From contig NZ_JAMKMR010000003.1 of the NCBI RefSeq assembly GCF_023634645.1, positions 124,001 to 188,000 on the forward strand: a stretch of 64,000 nt of DNA. The letters run 5' to 3'. Under the pieces are notes generated by a model. That model made no database searches and was not told the origin of the DNA. It worked only from the letters and a program-made list of their open reading frames with translations. A program made the translations under genes and the position numbers. Within the stretch, counting starts at the first letter, position 1. Each line of letters opens with the position of its first letter. Below are positions 43,347 through 52,400 of the stretch, piece by piece. Origin of the DNA: Vibrio sinus (GTDB lineage Bacteria; Pseudomonadota; Gammaproteobacteria; Enterobacterales; Vibrionaceae).

Positions 43347-44075
43347 CTAATATTTACTTTTTATTTCTTCCAGTTTGCCATTACCTTTTATGATGTCGAT
43401 GCCTTTTTGCAGTTTGGCAACGTACTCGTTCGGTGTATCTGAGCTAAAGGCAAAATAGGAGAAAGATTGGCTCAACACGTAGACGACATGATATTTGCTA
43501 AAGTCGATGCCTTCATCTTTCATTAAGGCTTTGGCAACGTTCTTTTCATAGGCGATCATATCGACTCTGCCATGGTCAAGTTGCTTCATTAGCATTTCAG
43601 GTCTAGAGGAGGGTTTCATGGCTTTTTGATTGACGCCAAGAGAAACCATCAATTGTTCTCCAATATCTTCACGTATTACACCCGTGACATATTTGTCAAA
43701 GTCGGCTGGATCCTTGATGTTGATGTTTTTGCTTTTCTTAGCCAGTACGACAATTTCTGTCGCGTTGATCGGGCCTGCCCATTTAAACTTTGATTCTCTA
43801 TCTGAGTTGCGGGTGGTGCCAAATAACACCACCATCGGGCCATCTAACGCGTTTTTGTACCCGCGAGCCCAAGGCTGAAGTTCAATTTTTGTTACAGGGT
43901 CATTGACCGCTTGGCTAGCGGCGTGCAAAACATCAACGGTTAATCCAACAATTTTTCCATCGTCACGATAATTGTAAGGAGGATAGTTTTCGGTGATAAA
44001 TTTTAATTTGCTGAATTCAGCAGCACTTGCCGTGAAGGACGCCAAACACGCCAGTAAAAGGAAAATATATCTCAT
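43347..44075 (-). CDS. Periplasmic solute-binding protein, SBP_bac_3 family
   Basis: About 242 residues from the ATG at 44075, chosen because GGAG lies 6 nt upstream; in-frame ATGs at 44078 and 44087 exist. Signal peptide MRYIFLLLACLASFTASA. Mature motif LKFITENYPPYNYRDDGKIVGLTVDVLHAA, i.e. ENYPPYNY and GLTVDVL, followed by LQPWARGYKNAL and a C-terminal IIKGNGKLEEIKSKY. This is the subgroup often found alone in vibrios without a linked permease, possibly serving as a chemoreception or sensing protein. It converges on the hcn operon; a functional link is not shown. Confidence 0.85.
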   Translation of the reverse strand: MRYIFLLLACLASFTASAAEFSKLKFITENYPPYNYRDDGKIVGLTVDVLHAASQAVNDPVTKIELQPWARGYKNALDGPMVVLFGTTRNSDRESKFKWAGPINATEIVVLAKKSKNINIKDPADFDKYVTGVIREDIGEQLMVSLGVNQKAMKPSSRPEMLMKQLDHGRVDMIAYEKNVAKALMKDEGIDFSKYHVVYVLSQSFSYFAFSSDTPNEYVAKLQKGIDIIKGNGKLEEIKSKY

Positions 44076-44179
44076 CATTAGCTCCATGTTGACTACTTTT
44101 ACCGTATAAAATAGTTACTATGAATAACGGTAGTTATAGTTTTGAGATTATTCCAGTTGATTAGCGGATCAAGCTGAGA

Positions 44180-45241
44180 TCAGTGATGCGTATAAATAAA
44201 CCCCCCATACATATATTTGGTCGCTTCTGCGCCTAATATCGCCACTCTTTGACCAGAAGAAAGCTGCCCACTGTTAATCAATTCAGCAAAGCTACACCAA
44301 ATAGCAGCAGAACCAAGGTTTCCCCACGTACGAGCGTGGTTAATAATTTTACTCGGATTAGTGTTTAACGCCTGGCTAAGTAGAGTATCAATGTGTCCTG
44401 TGGCTTGGTGAGGCAGGATATAGTCAAAGTCATCTAATTTGTGTCCTTTTTCTGCAAGAGCTTGCACGCTGTGCGTAAACAGCGCAGCACCGTATTGACG
44501 AACTTGAGTGGCTCTATGATGAAAACGCGCTGGTGAGTTTTGGGTGTATAGAGATAGTGATCCAGCATCAAGTTCTAATCCTGGCTTTTTGCCAACACCG
44601 ATTTGCCCTGTAAAACAATCAGAGATAACGCCCAGGCCACGGCCGTGAATATCTGAGCTCAGTAAAACTCCACCTGCGCCATCTCCCATCTGCATGTAGT
44701 TTACAAGTTGGGATTGATCAATAAACTCAGGCTGGTAGTTAAAGTAAACCGATCCGGTCTCGCTCCCTACTATTGCTATGGGTTTACCAAGCAGTGATAT
44801 TCTTGGTAGCGCGATTTGTAAAGCGCTCGCAAATCCTGTGCAGGCTTGACGTAACTCCATAAACGCGCCTTGGTAGTTTAATCTATCCGCTACCCAAGCA
44901 ACGTTTGCTGGCAGTTGTGTATCTGGTGTTGTGGTATGACCGATTAAATAATCCAATTGTTCAGCACTAACACTTGATTGCTTAAATAGCTTTTCTATGA
45001 CTTGGGCGCACAATGTTGAATTGGATGGGTTTGGGGGGCTGGTCACTTGGTTGATGTCTCGGCTAAAGTGACGGCTTTCAACGCCTAAATAACCTGCAAT
45101 TTTACTGGCTAGTTTCGCAGGCTTAGTGCCTGATAATGTTGTTAACGCTTCAATTAATTGTGTGTTGTTTAACTTTTGCTCCGGAAATTGGTGACTGGCA
45201 GCTAATACATTTACTTTACAAGGTAAAAAGCTGGCTTTCAT
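44180..45241 (-). CDS. 3-oxoacyl-ACP synthase III-like (FabH/KASIII family) enzyme
   Basis: 353 residues of the thiolase fold. The KASIII triad is visible: Cys in LRQACTGFASAL, His in YILPHQATGHID and Asn in HARTWGNLGSAA. Also SEQLDYLIGHTTTPDTQLPA-type start of the ketosynthase core (YLIGHTTTPDTQLP), GSETGSVYF and MGDGAGGVLLSS. The gene starts within the stop codon of the upstream diiron protein gene (ATGA) behind a strong GGAGG site. The position outside any fatty-acid cluster and the pairing with an oxygenase-like protein suggest a specialised acyl condensation rather than housekeeping FabH. The product is unknown. Confidence 0.87.
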   Translation of the reverse strand: MKASFLPCKVNVLAASHQFPEQKLNNTQLIEALTTLSGTKPAKLASKIAGYLGVESRHFSRDINQVTSPPNPSNSTLCAQVIEKLFKQSSVSAEQLDYLIGHTTTPDTQLPANVAWVADRLNYQGAFMELRQACTGFASALQIALPRISLLGKPIAIVGSETGSVYFNYQPEFIDQSQLVNYMQMGDGAGGVLLSSDIHGRGLGVISDCFTGQIGVGKKPGLELDAGSLSLYTQNSPARFHHRATQVRQYGAALFTHSVQALAEKGHKLDDFDYILPHQATGHIDTLLSQALNTNPSKIINHARTWGNLGSAAIWCSFAELINSGQLSSGQRVAILGAEATKYMYGGFIYTHH

Positions 45242-46035
45242 AACACCTCCGAGGTGACGAATACTGGGTGAGCAAGGTTAACTTGCTCCGATAGTTTGGC
45301 AGAGCTTCCTCTTTTGAATATCATCTTTAAATCAACGCCGATATCACTAAACGCTTGCTCTTCCGTAACAAGTAAATCGTACAACCTTTGGGTAATATCT
45401 TGCCGAAACTGTGGCCAATGTGAGGTGCAAAAGCCCAGTTCTAACGCGTGCCGCTTTGACATGGACACATGTTTGGCTTCATCTTTTTTTATTGCTCTAC
45501 ATAGCAATGAAAATGGATGAGTTTTCCCTAGGCTCCCATTTTCTATAGCTAGCATCAGTTTGCAGACTAGTGAGTCAAGGCAGGCGATTTGAGCAAAGTG
45601 TTCACTAAAACTTTCGGTGACAGCCAACTGAGCGAAAAAGTGTTGGCTTCGTCTTTTTAGTGTGGTGATATCGTCAGGTTCATCAAGCTGAGTACGCACA
45701 AACTCAAGTGCTTGCTCGTGATACTGTTCATCCGCCACAATTTGTTCAAAATCGATGACGGCTTGCGGGTTTTGTTGCAGTCGACGTGATTCGTTGTAAA
45801 ACACCCATTGCGACGACTGCTCGCCACAAACAAGTAAAGGAAGTAAGCGAGCAAGCGCCATATGGTGTTGACTACTAAACGAAATGGAGGTTCGTTGAAA
45901 GCGTGTTAGCCAATCTTTAACAGGGCTTACACTTTGCCCAACCGTGGGCACTGCTGCAAAACAAGGTTTCATCGTAACGCGGCTTCCTATAAACACACAG
46001 AACATAAGACCACGGCTTCCCGTGAATTCTTTCAT
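45238..46035 (-). CDS. Ferritin-like diiron (AurF-type oxygenase-like) protein
   Basis: 265 residues from the first ATG; an ATG at 45972 with AGGAAG upstream may be the real start (244 residues). Helical, with two DExxH iron-binding motifs: ADEQYHEQ and KKDEAKH. A Glu in VCGEQSSQW stands 30 residues before the first, matching the E-x28-37-DExxH pattern of AurF/CmlI-type diiron N-oxygenases. A further Glu lies in the TESFSEHF helix. Members oxidise amines or other substrates with O2 in natural-product pathways. It is translationally coupled to the KASIII-like gene, so the two probably act on one product. The specific reaction is unknown. Confidence 0.68.
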   Translation of the reverse strand: MKEFTGSRGLMFCVFIGSRVTMKPCFAAVPTVGQSVSPVKDWLTRFQRTSISFSSQHHMALARLLPLLVCGEQSSQWVFYNESRRLQQNPQAVIDFEQIVADEQYHEQALEFVRTQLDEPDDITTLKRRSQHFFAQLAVTESFSEHFAQIACLDSLVCKLMLAIENGSLGKTHPFSLLCRAIKKDEAKHVSMSKRHALELGFCTSHWPQFRQDITQRLYDLLVTEEQAFSDIGVDLKMIFKRGSSAKLSEQVNLAHPVFVTSEVL

Positions 46036-46131
46036 TCAACATTTAAAAGTGTGATAGAAAAGCAAGAAAATAAAGTCGCTATAAATAAGAAGATGTAGTG
46101 CGAGATCTAACATAACTTATTAATAAGTCGA

Positions 46132-46497
46132 ATGTTATTCTTGGCTATTAAACGTAAGTATGAGAAAATCCCTCTCGCTATTTTTTATCAAATAACGAAT
46201 CCCATGAACCATCTATTTACCTACATTTCAGCAACAAAAAGTGACACGACATCGACTTTCGTGACTGAACACAGAGTCACCGACACTTCTTACTCAGATG
46301 AAGATCTAGAGGTTTGCGGCAAAGAATCGATATTTTCTTTTGCAAACGGTGTTCAATTAAAAAAAACAGAGGAGTTCGACGATATTCAAGATAGCGAACT
46401 CGTTTGCCCAGAATGTTGGATTTCCTATGAAGTGATCGCGCAGCCAGTAAACCTACAAGTTACGCCAAGAAAGAAGATATTGAATAGGGCGTGTTGA
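46132..46497 (+). CDS. Hypothetical small protein whose end lies in a repeat element
   Basis: 121 residues from the ATG at 46132, or about 97 from the ATG at 46204 (MNHLFTYIS), which looks the more natural N-terminus. The protein has Cys in EVCGKESIF and a CPEC pair (VCPECWISYE), which could bind zinc or form a disulfide. The last codons (Asn-Arg-Ala-Cys-stop) are read from the left terminal repeat of the palindromic element at 46485-46752, so the original C-terminus may have been altered by that insertion. Not recognised; function unknown. Confidence 0.55.
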   Translation: MLFLAIKRKYEKIPLAIFYQITNPMNHLFTYISATKSDTTSTFVTEHRVTDTSYSDEDLEVCGKESIFSFANGVQLKKTEEFDDIQDSELVCPECWISYEVIAQPVNLQVTPRKKILNRAC

Positions 46498-46752
46498 CCT
46501 TTTGAGGCTAAATTTTGTTCGAATTCTAAGCCTTTTAATCGCGGCGCAGGCTAAGTAGCTTAGTCATTCTAAGTAATTAGCCTGTAACAAAGAGTAAAAG
46601 GCTTAGAATCGAACCCTTCGGGCAACGCCTTGGCGTCACTTTCTGCGTTGTTAGCGTTTATTTGTGTAGATGGCTACACGGCATAAACACTGCCTAGCAT
46701 AAAATAACGCCAAGGCGCTGCAAAATTAGTCGCAAAAGGTCAACACGCCCTA
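46485..46752. repeat. 268-bp nested palindromic element (family B, TAGGGCGTGTTGACC ends)
   Basis: Perfect 20-nt terminal inverted repeats at 46485-46504 and 46733-46752 (outer bases TAGGGCGTGTTGACC). Inner inverted pairs include TTCTAAGCCTTTT with AAAAGGCTTAGAA, and AACGCCTTGGCG with CGCCAAGGCG. The core words CTGCGTTGTTAG (46643-46654) and CTGCCTAGCAT (46690-46700) are shared, with identical 35-nt spacing, with the 1937-2200 element although the ends differ. Non-coding; the left end supplies the stop codon of the gene at 46132-46497. Confidence 0.9.
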
Positions 46753-46754
46753 AC

Positions 46755-46857
46755 ACCTGCCAAGAAGCATTTTGGCTCAAGGTGTGTGAGAAGCAAAGCT
46801 GCTGAGTGCCTACTCGCAGTTCTCTCATTCTGCCTCTTGGGGTAACTTGGGCATATA
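46755..46857. repeat. Degenerate family A repeat end before ribB
   Basis: Ends in CTTGGGGTAACTTGGGCATATA-like sequence (GGGGTAACTTGGGCATATA at 46839-46857), a near copy of the right terminal repeat of the 1937-2200 element. The interior has TGAGTGCCTACTCG-type inverted bits but is decayed. It directly abuts the family B element, making a repeat cluster. Confidence 0.55.
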
Positions 46858-46897
46858 CTCAATAATATTTATGGGCTGTTTAGCAATATAAGCCTTA

Positions 46898-46924
46898 CCC
46901 ACGTAGATTAACGGGTGGTTTTTG
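46898..46924 (+). promoter_or_regulatory. Terminator-like hairpin in the ribB leader
   Basis: ACCCACGT-AGATTA-ACGGGT with a following GGTTTTTG lies about 40 nt before the ribB ATG. It could end upstream transcription or attenuate ribB. The conserved FMN-riboswitch bases were not found here. Confidence 0.35.
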
Positions 46925-46961
46925 CTATCATTGGCCAAATTTATAAAAACGTGAGAACAAA

Positions 46962-48035
46962 ATGCATCTAGACGATATCGAAGGCATTATTGCTGATATA
47001 GCGGCAGGTAAAATGGTCATACTTGTCGACGACGAAGATCGTGAAAACGAAGGGGATATTATTGTCGCTGCTGACAAAATTACGCCCGATCTCGTTAATT
47101 TTATGGCTACTCATGGCCGCGGTTTGATTTGTTTAACCATCACAGAAGAACGCGCTCAGCAACTCAACCTGTCTCCGATGGTAAGAAACAACACGGAAGC
47201 GTTTGGCACTAACTTTACGGTTTCTATCGAAGCGGCGGCTGGCATCACTACAGGTATTTCTGCAAGCGATCGTGCCACCACAATCAAAGCGGCGATCGGT
47301 GAAAACGCAACGCCAGCGGATATTGTGTCACCGGGCCATATTTTTCCTGTGGTTGCAAAAGAAGGTGGTGTACTAGTACGGGCAGGGCATACCGAAGCCG
47401 GCTGTGACTTAGCTCGACTTGCAGGACTAGAGCCTTCATGTGCAATCGTTGAAGTGCTAAACGAAGATGGCACCATGGCGCGTCGTCCGCAGCTAGAAGA
47501 ATTTGCAAAGAAACACGATATCAAGCTTGGTACTATCGCGGACTTAATTAAATATCGCTTGGCGAACGAAGGTATCGTCGAAAAGGTTGACTCTAGAGAG
47601 TTTGAAACAGAATACGGCCTGTTTGAGCTGCATGTCTATAAAGATATTGTTGACAAACAACTGCATTATGCCTTGTGTAAAGGTGATGTAAGTGAGAGCG
47701 ATGAAGCCCTCGTCCGTGTACATAACATCAGACTGCCAGAAGATATTTTATTCGCTCAATCAAAGGGTTGTACGATACAAAAAGCGCTCGAGCATATTGC
47801 GAACTCTGATATGGCCGGGGTACTTCTGTGCATTGGAAAACCTGACAGCTTAGCGCTACCCAGCCAAGATGCAGTAAAAATTAAAAATGCTCGTACGCAG
47901 GAGATTGGCATTGGTTCGCAAATTCTAAGAGAACTCGGTGTGGAGAAAATGAAGCTGATTTCTTCTACTGCTGCGCCTTATCATTCCCTTTCCGGTTTTG
48001 GCTTGGAAATCACAGAATACCAAGTTATCAACTAG
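46962..48035 (+). CDS. ribB: 3,4-dihydroxy-2-butanone 4-phosphate synthase with degenerate GCHII domain (RibBX type)
   Basis: 357 residues. The N-terminal 200 residues are DHBP synthase, which turns ribulose 5-phosphate into the four-carbon unit of riboflavin: acidic loop DDEDRENEGD, ATHGRGLICL, NTEAFGTNFTVSIEA, FPVVAKEGGVLVRAGHTEAGCDLARLAG as split motifs (HTEAGCDL). The C-terminal part follows GTP cyclohydrolase II in outline (VRVHNIRLPEDI, SSTAAPYHSLSGFGLEI) but lacks the zinc-binding Cys set, so it cannot be an active cyclohydrolase. This is the RibBX architecture of proteobacteria. All DHBPS catalytic residues are present. A terminator follows. Confidence 0.92.
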   Translation: MHLDDIEGIIADIAAGKMVILVDDEDRENEGDIIVAADKITPDLVNFMATHGRGLICLTITEERAQQLNLSPMVRNNTEAFGTNFTVSIEAAAGITTGISASDRATTIKAAIGENATPADIVSPGHIFPVVAKEGGVLVRAGHTEAGCDLARLAGLEPSCAIVEVLNEDGTMARRPQLEEFAKKHDIKLGTIADLIKYRLANEGIVEKVDSREFETEYGLFELHVYKDIVDKQLHYALCKGDVSESDEALVRVHNIRLPEDILFAQSKGCTIQKALEHIANSDMAGVLLCIGKPDSLALPSQDAVKIKNARTQEIGIGSQILRELGVEKMKLISSTAAPYHSLSGFGLEITEYQVIN

Positions 48036-48050
48036 GTTTTACAAACCTTG

Positions 48051-48073
48051 GATAGCCGTATCAAGCGGCTATC
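48051..48073 (+). terminator. Rho-independent terminator after ribB
   Basis: GATAGCCG (48051-48058) and CGGCTATC (48066-48073), then TGTCTTTTTGG. Confidence 0.75.
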
Positions 48074-48147
48074 TGTCTTTTTGGCCTTTACTCTACATAC
48101 GTTTGTGGCTAACTTAACGGTTTCTGTTGTGACTAGGAAACCTTCCC

Positions 48148-49230
48148 ATGGCCCAAAACTTAGAAGATAAATGCACCATCACTATCCCTGGCAATAAAAA
48201 GCCTGCACCTGCCGAGTACTTTGCACAAATGGCGAGTTGGTGCGAAGCGCATAATATCCAGCATGATGTATATGGAGATGGAGAGCTCATTCAATCCTTC
48301 GAGCAAAAAGTCGCTGATCTGCTCGGCTTCGAGGCTGGGTTATTTGTGATAACTGGAACGATGACGCAAGCCACTGTACTTGAGCTGATTTGTAAACAGA
48401 AGAACAACCCATTAGTTGGTATGCATGAGTCAAGTCATATCACTCGATTTGAGCGTCAAGGCTATCAGTTGCAAGATCGTTTTAATGTTGTGCCTTTAGG
48501 TAATCGTTACCGCCCTTGGACATGTGATGACCTAAAAGCTTGGCCGGATGAGTTGGCTGCGGTGCTTTATGAATTGCCTATGCGTGAGTTGGGTGGTCAG
48601 CTACCTACTTGGGAAGAGCTCACATCGATCAAGCAACACTGTAAACAAGAAGAGATTTATCTGCATATGGATGGCGCTCGAGTATGGGAAACGGAGGCCT
48701 ATTACCAAAAAGACTTGAGTGAGATTGCTGATGGTTTCGATAGTGCTTACGTATCGCTTTACAAAGGGATTAATGGGCTAGGCGGTTCGTTGCTTCTTGG
48801 AAGTAAGGCGTTAATTGAGTTGGCGTCCATGTGGATGAAACGTCAGGGCGGGAATGTATATCACCGCTCGCCATATGTGGTGTCAGCTGCGATGCAGTTC
48901 GATCAACGTTTGCAACAAATGCCTAAACTGTTTGAACGCACTCAACAAGTGTATGAAGTTATTAAAGATTACCCTCAGTTGACATTGAACCCAACTCAGC
49001 CCCAGAGCAATATGCTGCATTTAATTTTCCCAGTTTCATGTGAAAGACTAGAAGAGCTGAGAGTCAGATTAGCTGAAGAAAAGGGCGTGTATATCGGCCG
49101 GCCACAAATGATGGAGCATCCATCGATGTCTAAGATCGAGTGGTACGTTGGAGATAACCTATTGAGTTTATCAGATAGTCAACTCCGGGAAGTGTTAAAT
49201 TGGTTAATTGAAAAAATGAACAACGCTTAA
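48148..49230 (+). CDS. Threonine aldolase / beta-eliminating lyase family PLP enzyme
   Basis: 360 residues of the fold-type I PLP family that includes low-specificity L-threonine aldolase. Markers are HDVYGDGELIQSFEQKVADLLG (split as HDVYGDGELI), VITGTMTQATVLEL, the His stack MHESSHITRFERQG, LHMDGARVWE (Asp holding the pyridine N) and SLYKGINGLGGSLLLG, in which the Lys forms the Schiff base. It cleaves beta-hydroxy amino acids to glycine and an aldehyde. It lies after ribB with a terminator between, so it is a separate unit. A glycine-producing reaction is of interest given the hcn genes, but they are 5 kb away and unlinked. Confidence 0.88.
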   Translation: MAQNLEDKCTITIPGNKKPAPAEYFAQMASWCEAHNIQHDVYGDGELIQSFEQKVADLLGFEAGLFVITGTMTQATVLELICKQKNNPLVGMHESSHITRFERQGYQLQDRFNVVPLGNRYRPWTCDDLKAWPDELAAVLYELPMRELGGQLPTWEELTSIKQHCKQEEIYLHMDGARVWETEAYYQKDLSEIADGFDSAYVSLYKGINGLGGSLLLGSKALIELASMWMKRQGGNVYHRSPYVVSAAMQFDQRLQQMPKLFERTQQVYEVIKDYPQLTLNPTQPQSNMLHLIFPVSCERLEELRVRLAEEKGVYIGRPQMMEHPSMSKIEWYVGDNLLSLSDSQLREVLNWLIEKMNNA

Positions 49231-49242
49231 TATAGCATTAAT

Positions 49243-49270
49243 CTGCTCCGTGGCATAAGCTATGGGGCAG
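49243..49270 (+). terminator. Terminator after the threonine-aldolase-like gene
   Basis: Arms CTGCTCC (49243-49249) and GGGGCAG (49264-49270) with one G-T pair, followed by TCTTCTAATATTTCCCTCCTTTC. Confidence 0.45.
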
Positions 49271-49460
49271 TCTTCTAATATTTCCCTCCTTTCTAAGCCT
49301 TCGTTTTATTTTATCTTTTTCATACTGTTACGTGGCACACGATCATGTGCCCAAATAGAAGAATATAGTTTCGGCTATATGCTTTGACTATAACTTTATA
49401 GCTTTATTAAGAATAACGAATACACCATTCTGTAATTGGAAGTTGTGTTAAATAGGTTAT

Positions 49461-52400
49461 GTGGCTACGTCACCCACAGATAAGGCTTTAAGTTTATTTA
49501 TGAAAAATGATATATATTTAAAAAAATTGATAGACTTCGTCAACAAAGACTATTTCTTCTACAGAAAATCTAAGACTATTGTCAATGATATTGAAGTTAT
49601 CAATAAACTTATAAGTGAAGCGAATTCAAAAGTAGGCTATACGCAGTTAAAAGATGTAACGATAAGCAAAGAGATGTTGCTGGTGTTTAGCAAAGTGTAT
49701 GCTATAAAAGGAACCAACGGCAAACTATATACTAGAAAAGTATTCAACGAAATTAAACTTGTTAATGATGAGAATCAAAGCTCAATTCAGTTTAGTAAAT
49801 CAATAGAAAAAGCAATAAAGCTATGCTTTAATTATATATCTGAGAATGAAAATAAAATAAGTAAAACTCAAATAGAAGTTAAGAGTTATAATAATATTAA
49901 GGATAATCTTAATAAACTCATTGGTAATAAATCTGATATTGGGTTCTCAAGGCAACTACAGAAGTTTTATCATTCTACAATAGAAAAAACGATGGAGTTG
50001 TACGTAAATTATGTGCTTTTCCCACTGCTCACGGAGCCTGGTAACTATGCTTGTATGTTGCAGGCCTGTCTAAATAAAAGTGACTATCAATTTGTATTGG
50101 TGAAGAACTTTTTGAAAGGGTGCGCATTTGATATCGAAAGGAATCGGTTAATGAACCTCTCTTTGTCATTCTATAATAAAATGAATACTTTTTTTTGTGA
50201 TTACCAAGCCAACAATCGAATATCTAGCCGCATTGATGAAATGGTATTGTTATCCGCCAAGCAATATTATGAAGTGTCTAAGAGTAAAAGAAAAACGATT
50301 AAATATTTCCCTATGTCAGAATTTAATAACAATAAAACCTCAAGATTAAAAGGAATATTTTTAAAGAAATGGTTTGTTAATCAAAAACCAAAGGACAAAA
50401 TATGCAACTTAAATTATATGTTTAAGGAGTTAATGCAAAAAGAGGTTAACTTTATTGAATCATTGTTTGGCGTTTCAGAATTCACAAGGGCAAACTTCGC
50501 ACTTTATAACAACATCAATAGAGTTGATGGCCTAAGAGTCACTAGGAAAACAGATAATATAAATAAATATAGTGCGAAATATCATGTAGAAGCAACATTC
50601 GCATTATTGGATAGGAAGCAAATTGATATGGTGTATCATGCAAATGTTAAATTTCTATGCGATCAATACTTGTTGCTAAAAAAATATGACTTAATGATCA
50701 ATGCTCTTAAACAAAGAGCTTATCGAATTTCAAACAAAGGAAGGTTGGATGATATCATTACGGATAGTAAAAAATCGATTAAGTTTACGGACTCTGGTGT
50801 TAAATATTGGCATAAAAGTTCTATAGCTAAGAAACGAATCACATTAATAAAAGAGTATATTGATTCGAGTGTCAATACAGTAAGAAGCCATTTGGCTCAG
50901 AAGCATGTCATCCAATACCAAGGAGGTAAGATCGATGAGTTGCTAAAGAGTCACATGAATTTACTTCAGAAAAAAAATAACGCCGTCAATAATCAAGATA
51001 GAAAGGGATGGTTAGGTATTCCATTAGGTAAGATTGCATCAGATAAGAAGGGTGATCGCCTTTCTCAGCTTATTGGAAGTCACGAGAACAGCAATGAAAA
51101 TAACACATATGGGCAATTGAGTCGTAACTATGTAAGAGATTTCAATCAGTTTGATAAAGAAAAAGGTCAGAATCAAGGCCTAGAAAAGTATTCCAATTAT
51201 GACGCACTAATTTTTCGAGATATAAATGATACAAAGGAGTACAAAAAACTTCCTGAGATCTCGATAAAAAAAACCAATATTGACACTGATTCCAATGCTT
51301 GTTTTATGGAAGTTGATTTTATCTATATTCTATTGGCGAAAAAAGTCGATGAGTACTGTAATCAGAAGTTGGGCCAGTCGCGAAATGTTCATGTGTGTTA
51401 CCCACCGTTAGAAATTGAATACGATACCAAAGATGACTGGAACGTACTGGTTGAGTCATCGAAGGAAAGAGTTTTAGAGCAAATATTTAAGCTTTCACCC
51501 GGTCAGCTGCTATTGGTGCCAGTGTGTGAAAAAGACGTCCACTTCTCATTGCTAGCGTTCCGGCAAATGGACCAAGATAGATTGGTTGCCTTTTACTTTG
51601 ATTCGTATAATACGAAACCCTATCCATGCCTAGCATCATTTTTACATTTTGATATTCGAGAAAGGTATCAACACTTTGAAAATAGAAGCAGGGAGTTTTC
51701 ATATCAAATATTTACAGGGAACTATCAGGTCAATAATGATTGTGCGTTTCATGTGATTAATGCTGCGTACTACATCATTGACTCCATGCATTTCAAAAAC
51801 AAGTTTATCAGGAAGCACTTTAATCAATTCTTATCAACTAATGAGTACATAATACGAGACCACTCTGATGATAAATTTGAGTGTAATAACAAGACAAGTT
51901 TTGACATGAGATGTCATTATATCAAGATTGCCAGAACGATTGATACGTCTTCGCTACTAGAAATTCCCAACTACGATCTTGCGGATAATCAAATGACTTT
52001 TACAGAGAGTAAAGACGAAACCTTGACTGATCTGGTTGAAGAAAGTAAGGAGAAAAAAGCACGCTCTTCTGATATGGCGAAGTTTTGGAGTAAATACGAA
52101 GATAGTATTTTTAAATTCTCAAAACGAGCGATTAAACATTACCAGCATGTCAAGAACCCTGCTCAGGTCGCTATACACAATTTGTTCGTTTGTTCATCCG
52201 TATTTTGGCGCTTCTGGATAATTTATGAATCGGCGATAAAGAAAATTGTTGGGTACAGTGTTGATATGCATAACCAAGAGGGCAGTTTTGCTAATCAAGC
52301 GTTAATGATAGAGAAGAAACAGTACCTAGAGTCGTCGTTGGGCAACCGATTCTATGGAGTAAAGAGCAAAAATAATTCGACGTTACCCTTTATGTCGAAA

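Noticed and set aside
46858..46961. FMN riboswitch upstream of ribB
   Set aside because: The conserved RFN sequence blocks are not present; only a short terminator-like hairpin is seen.
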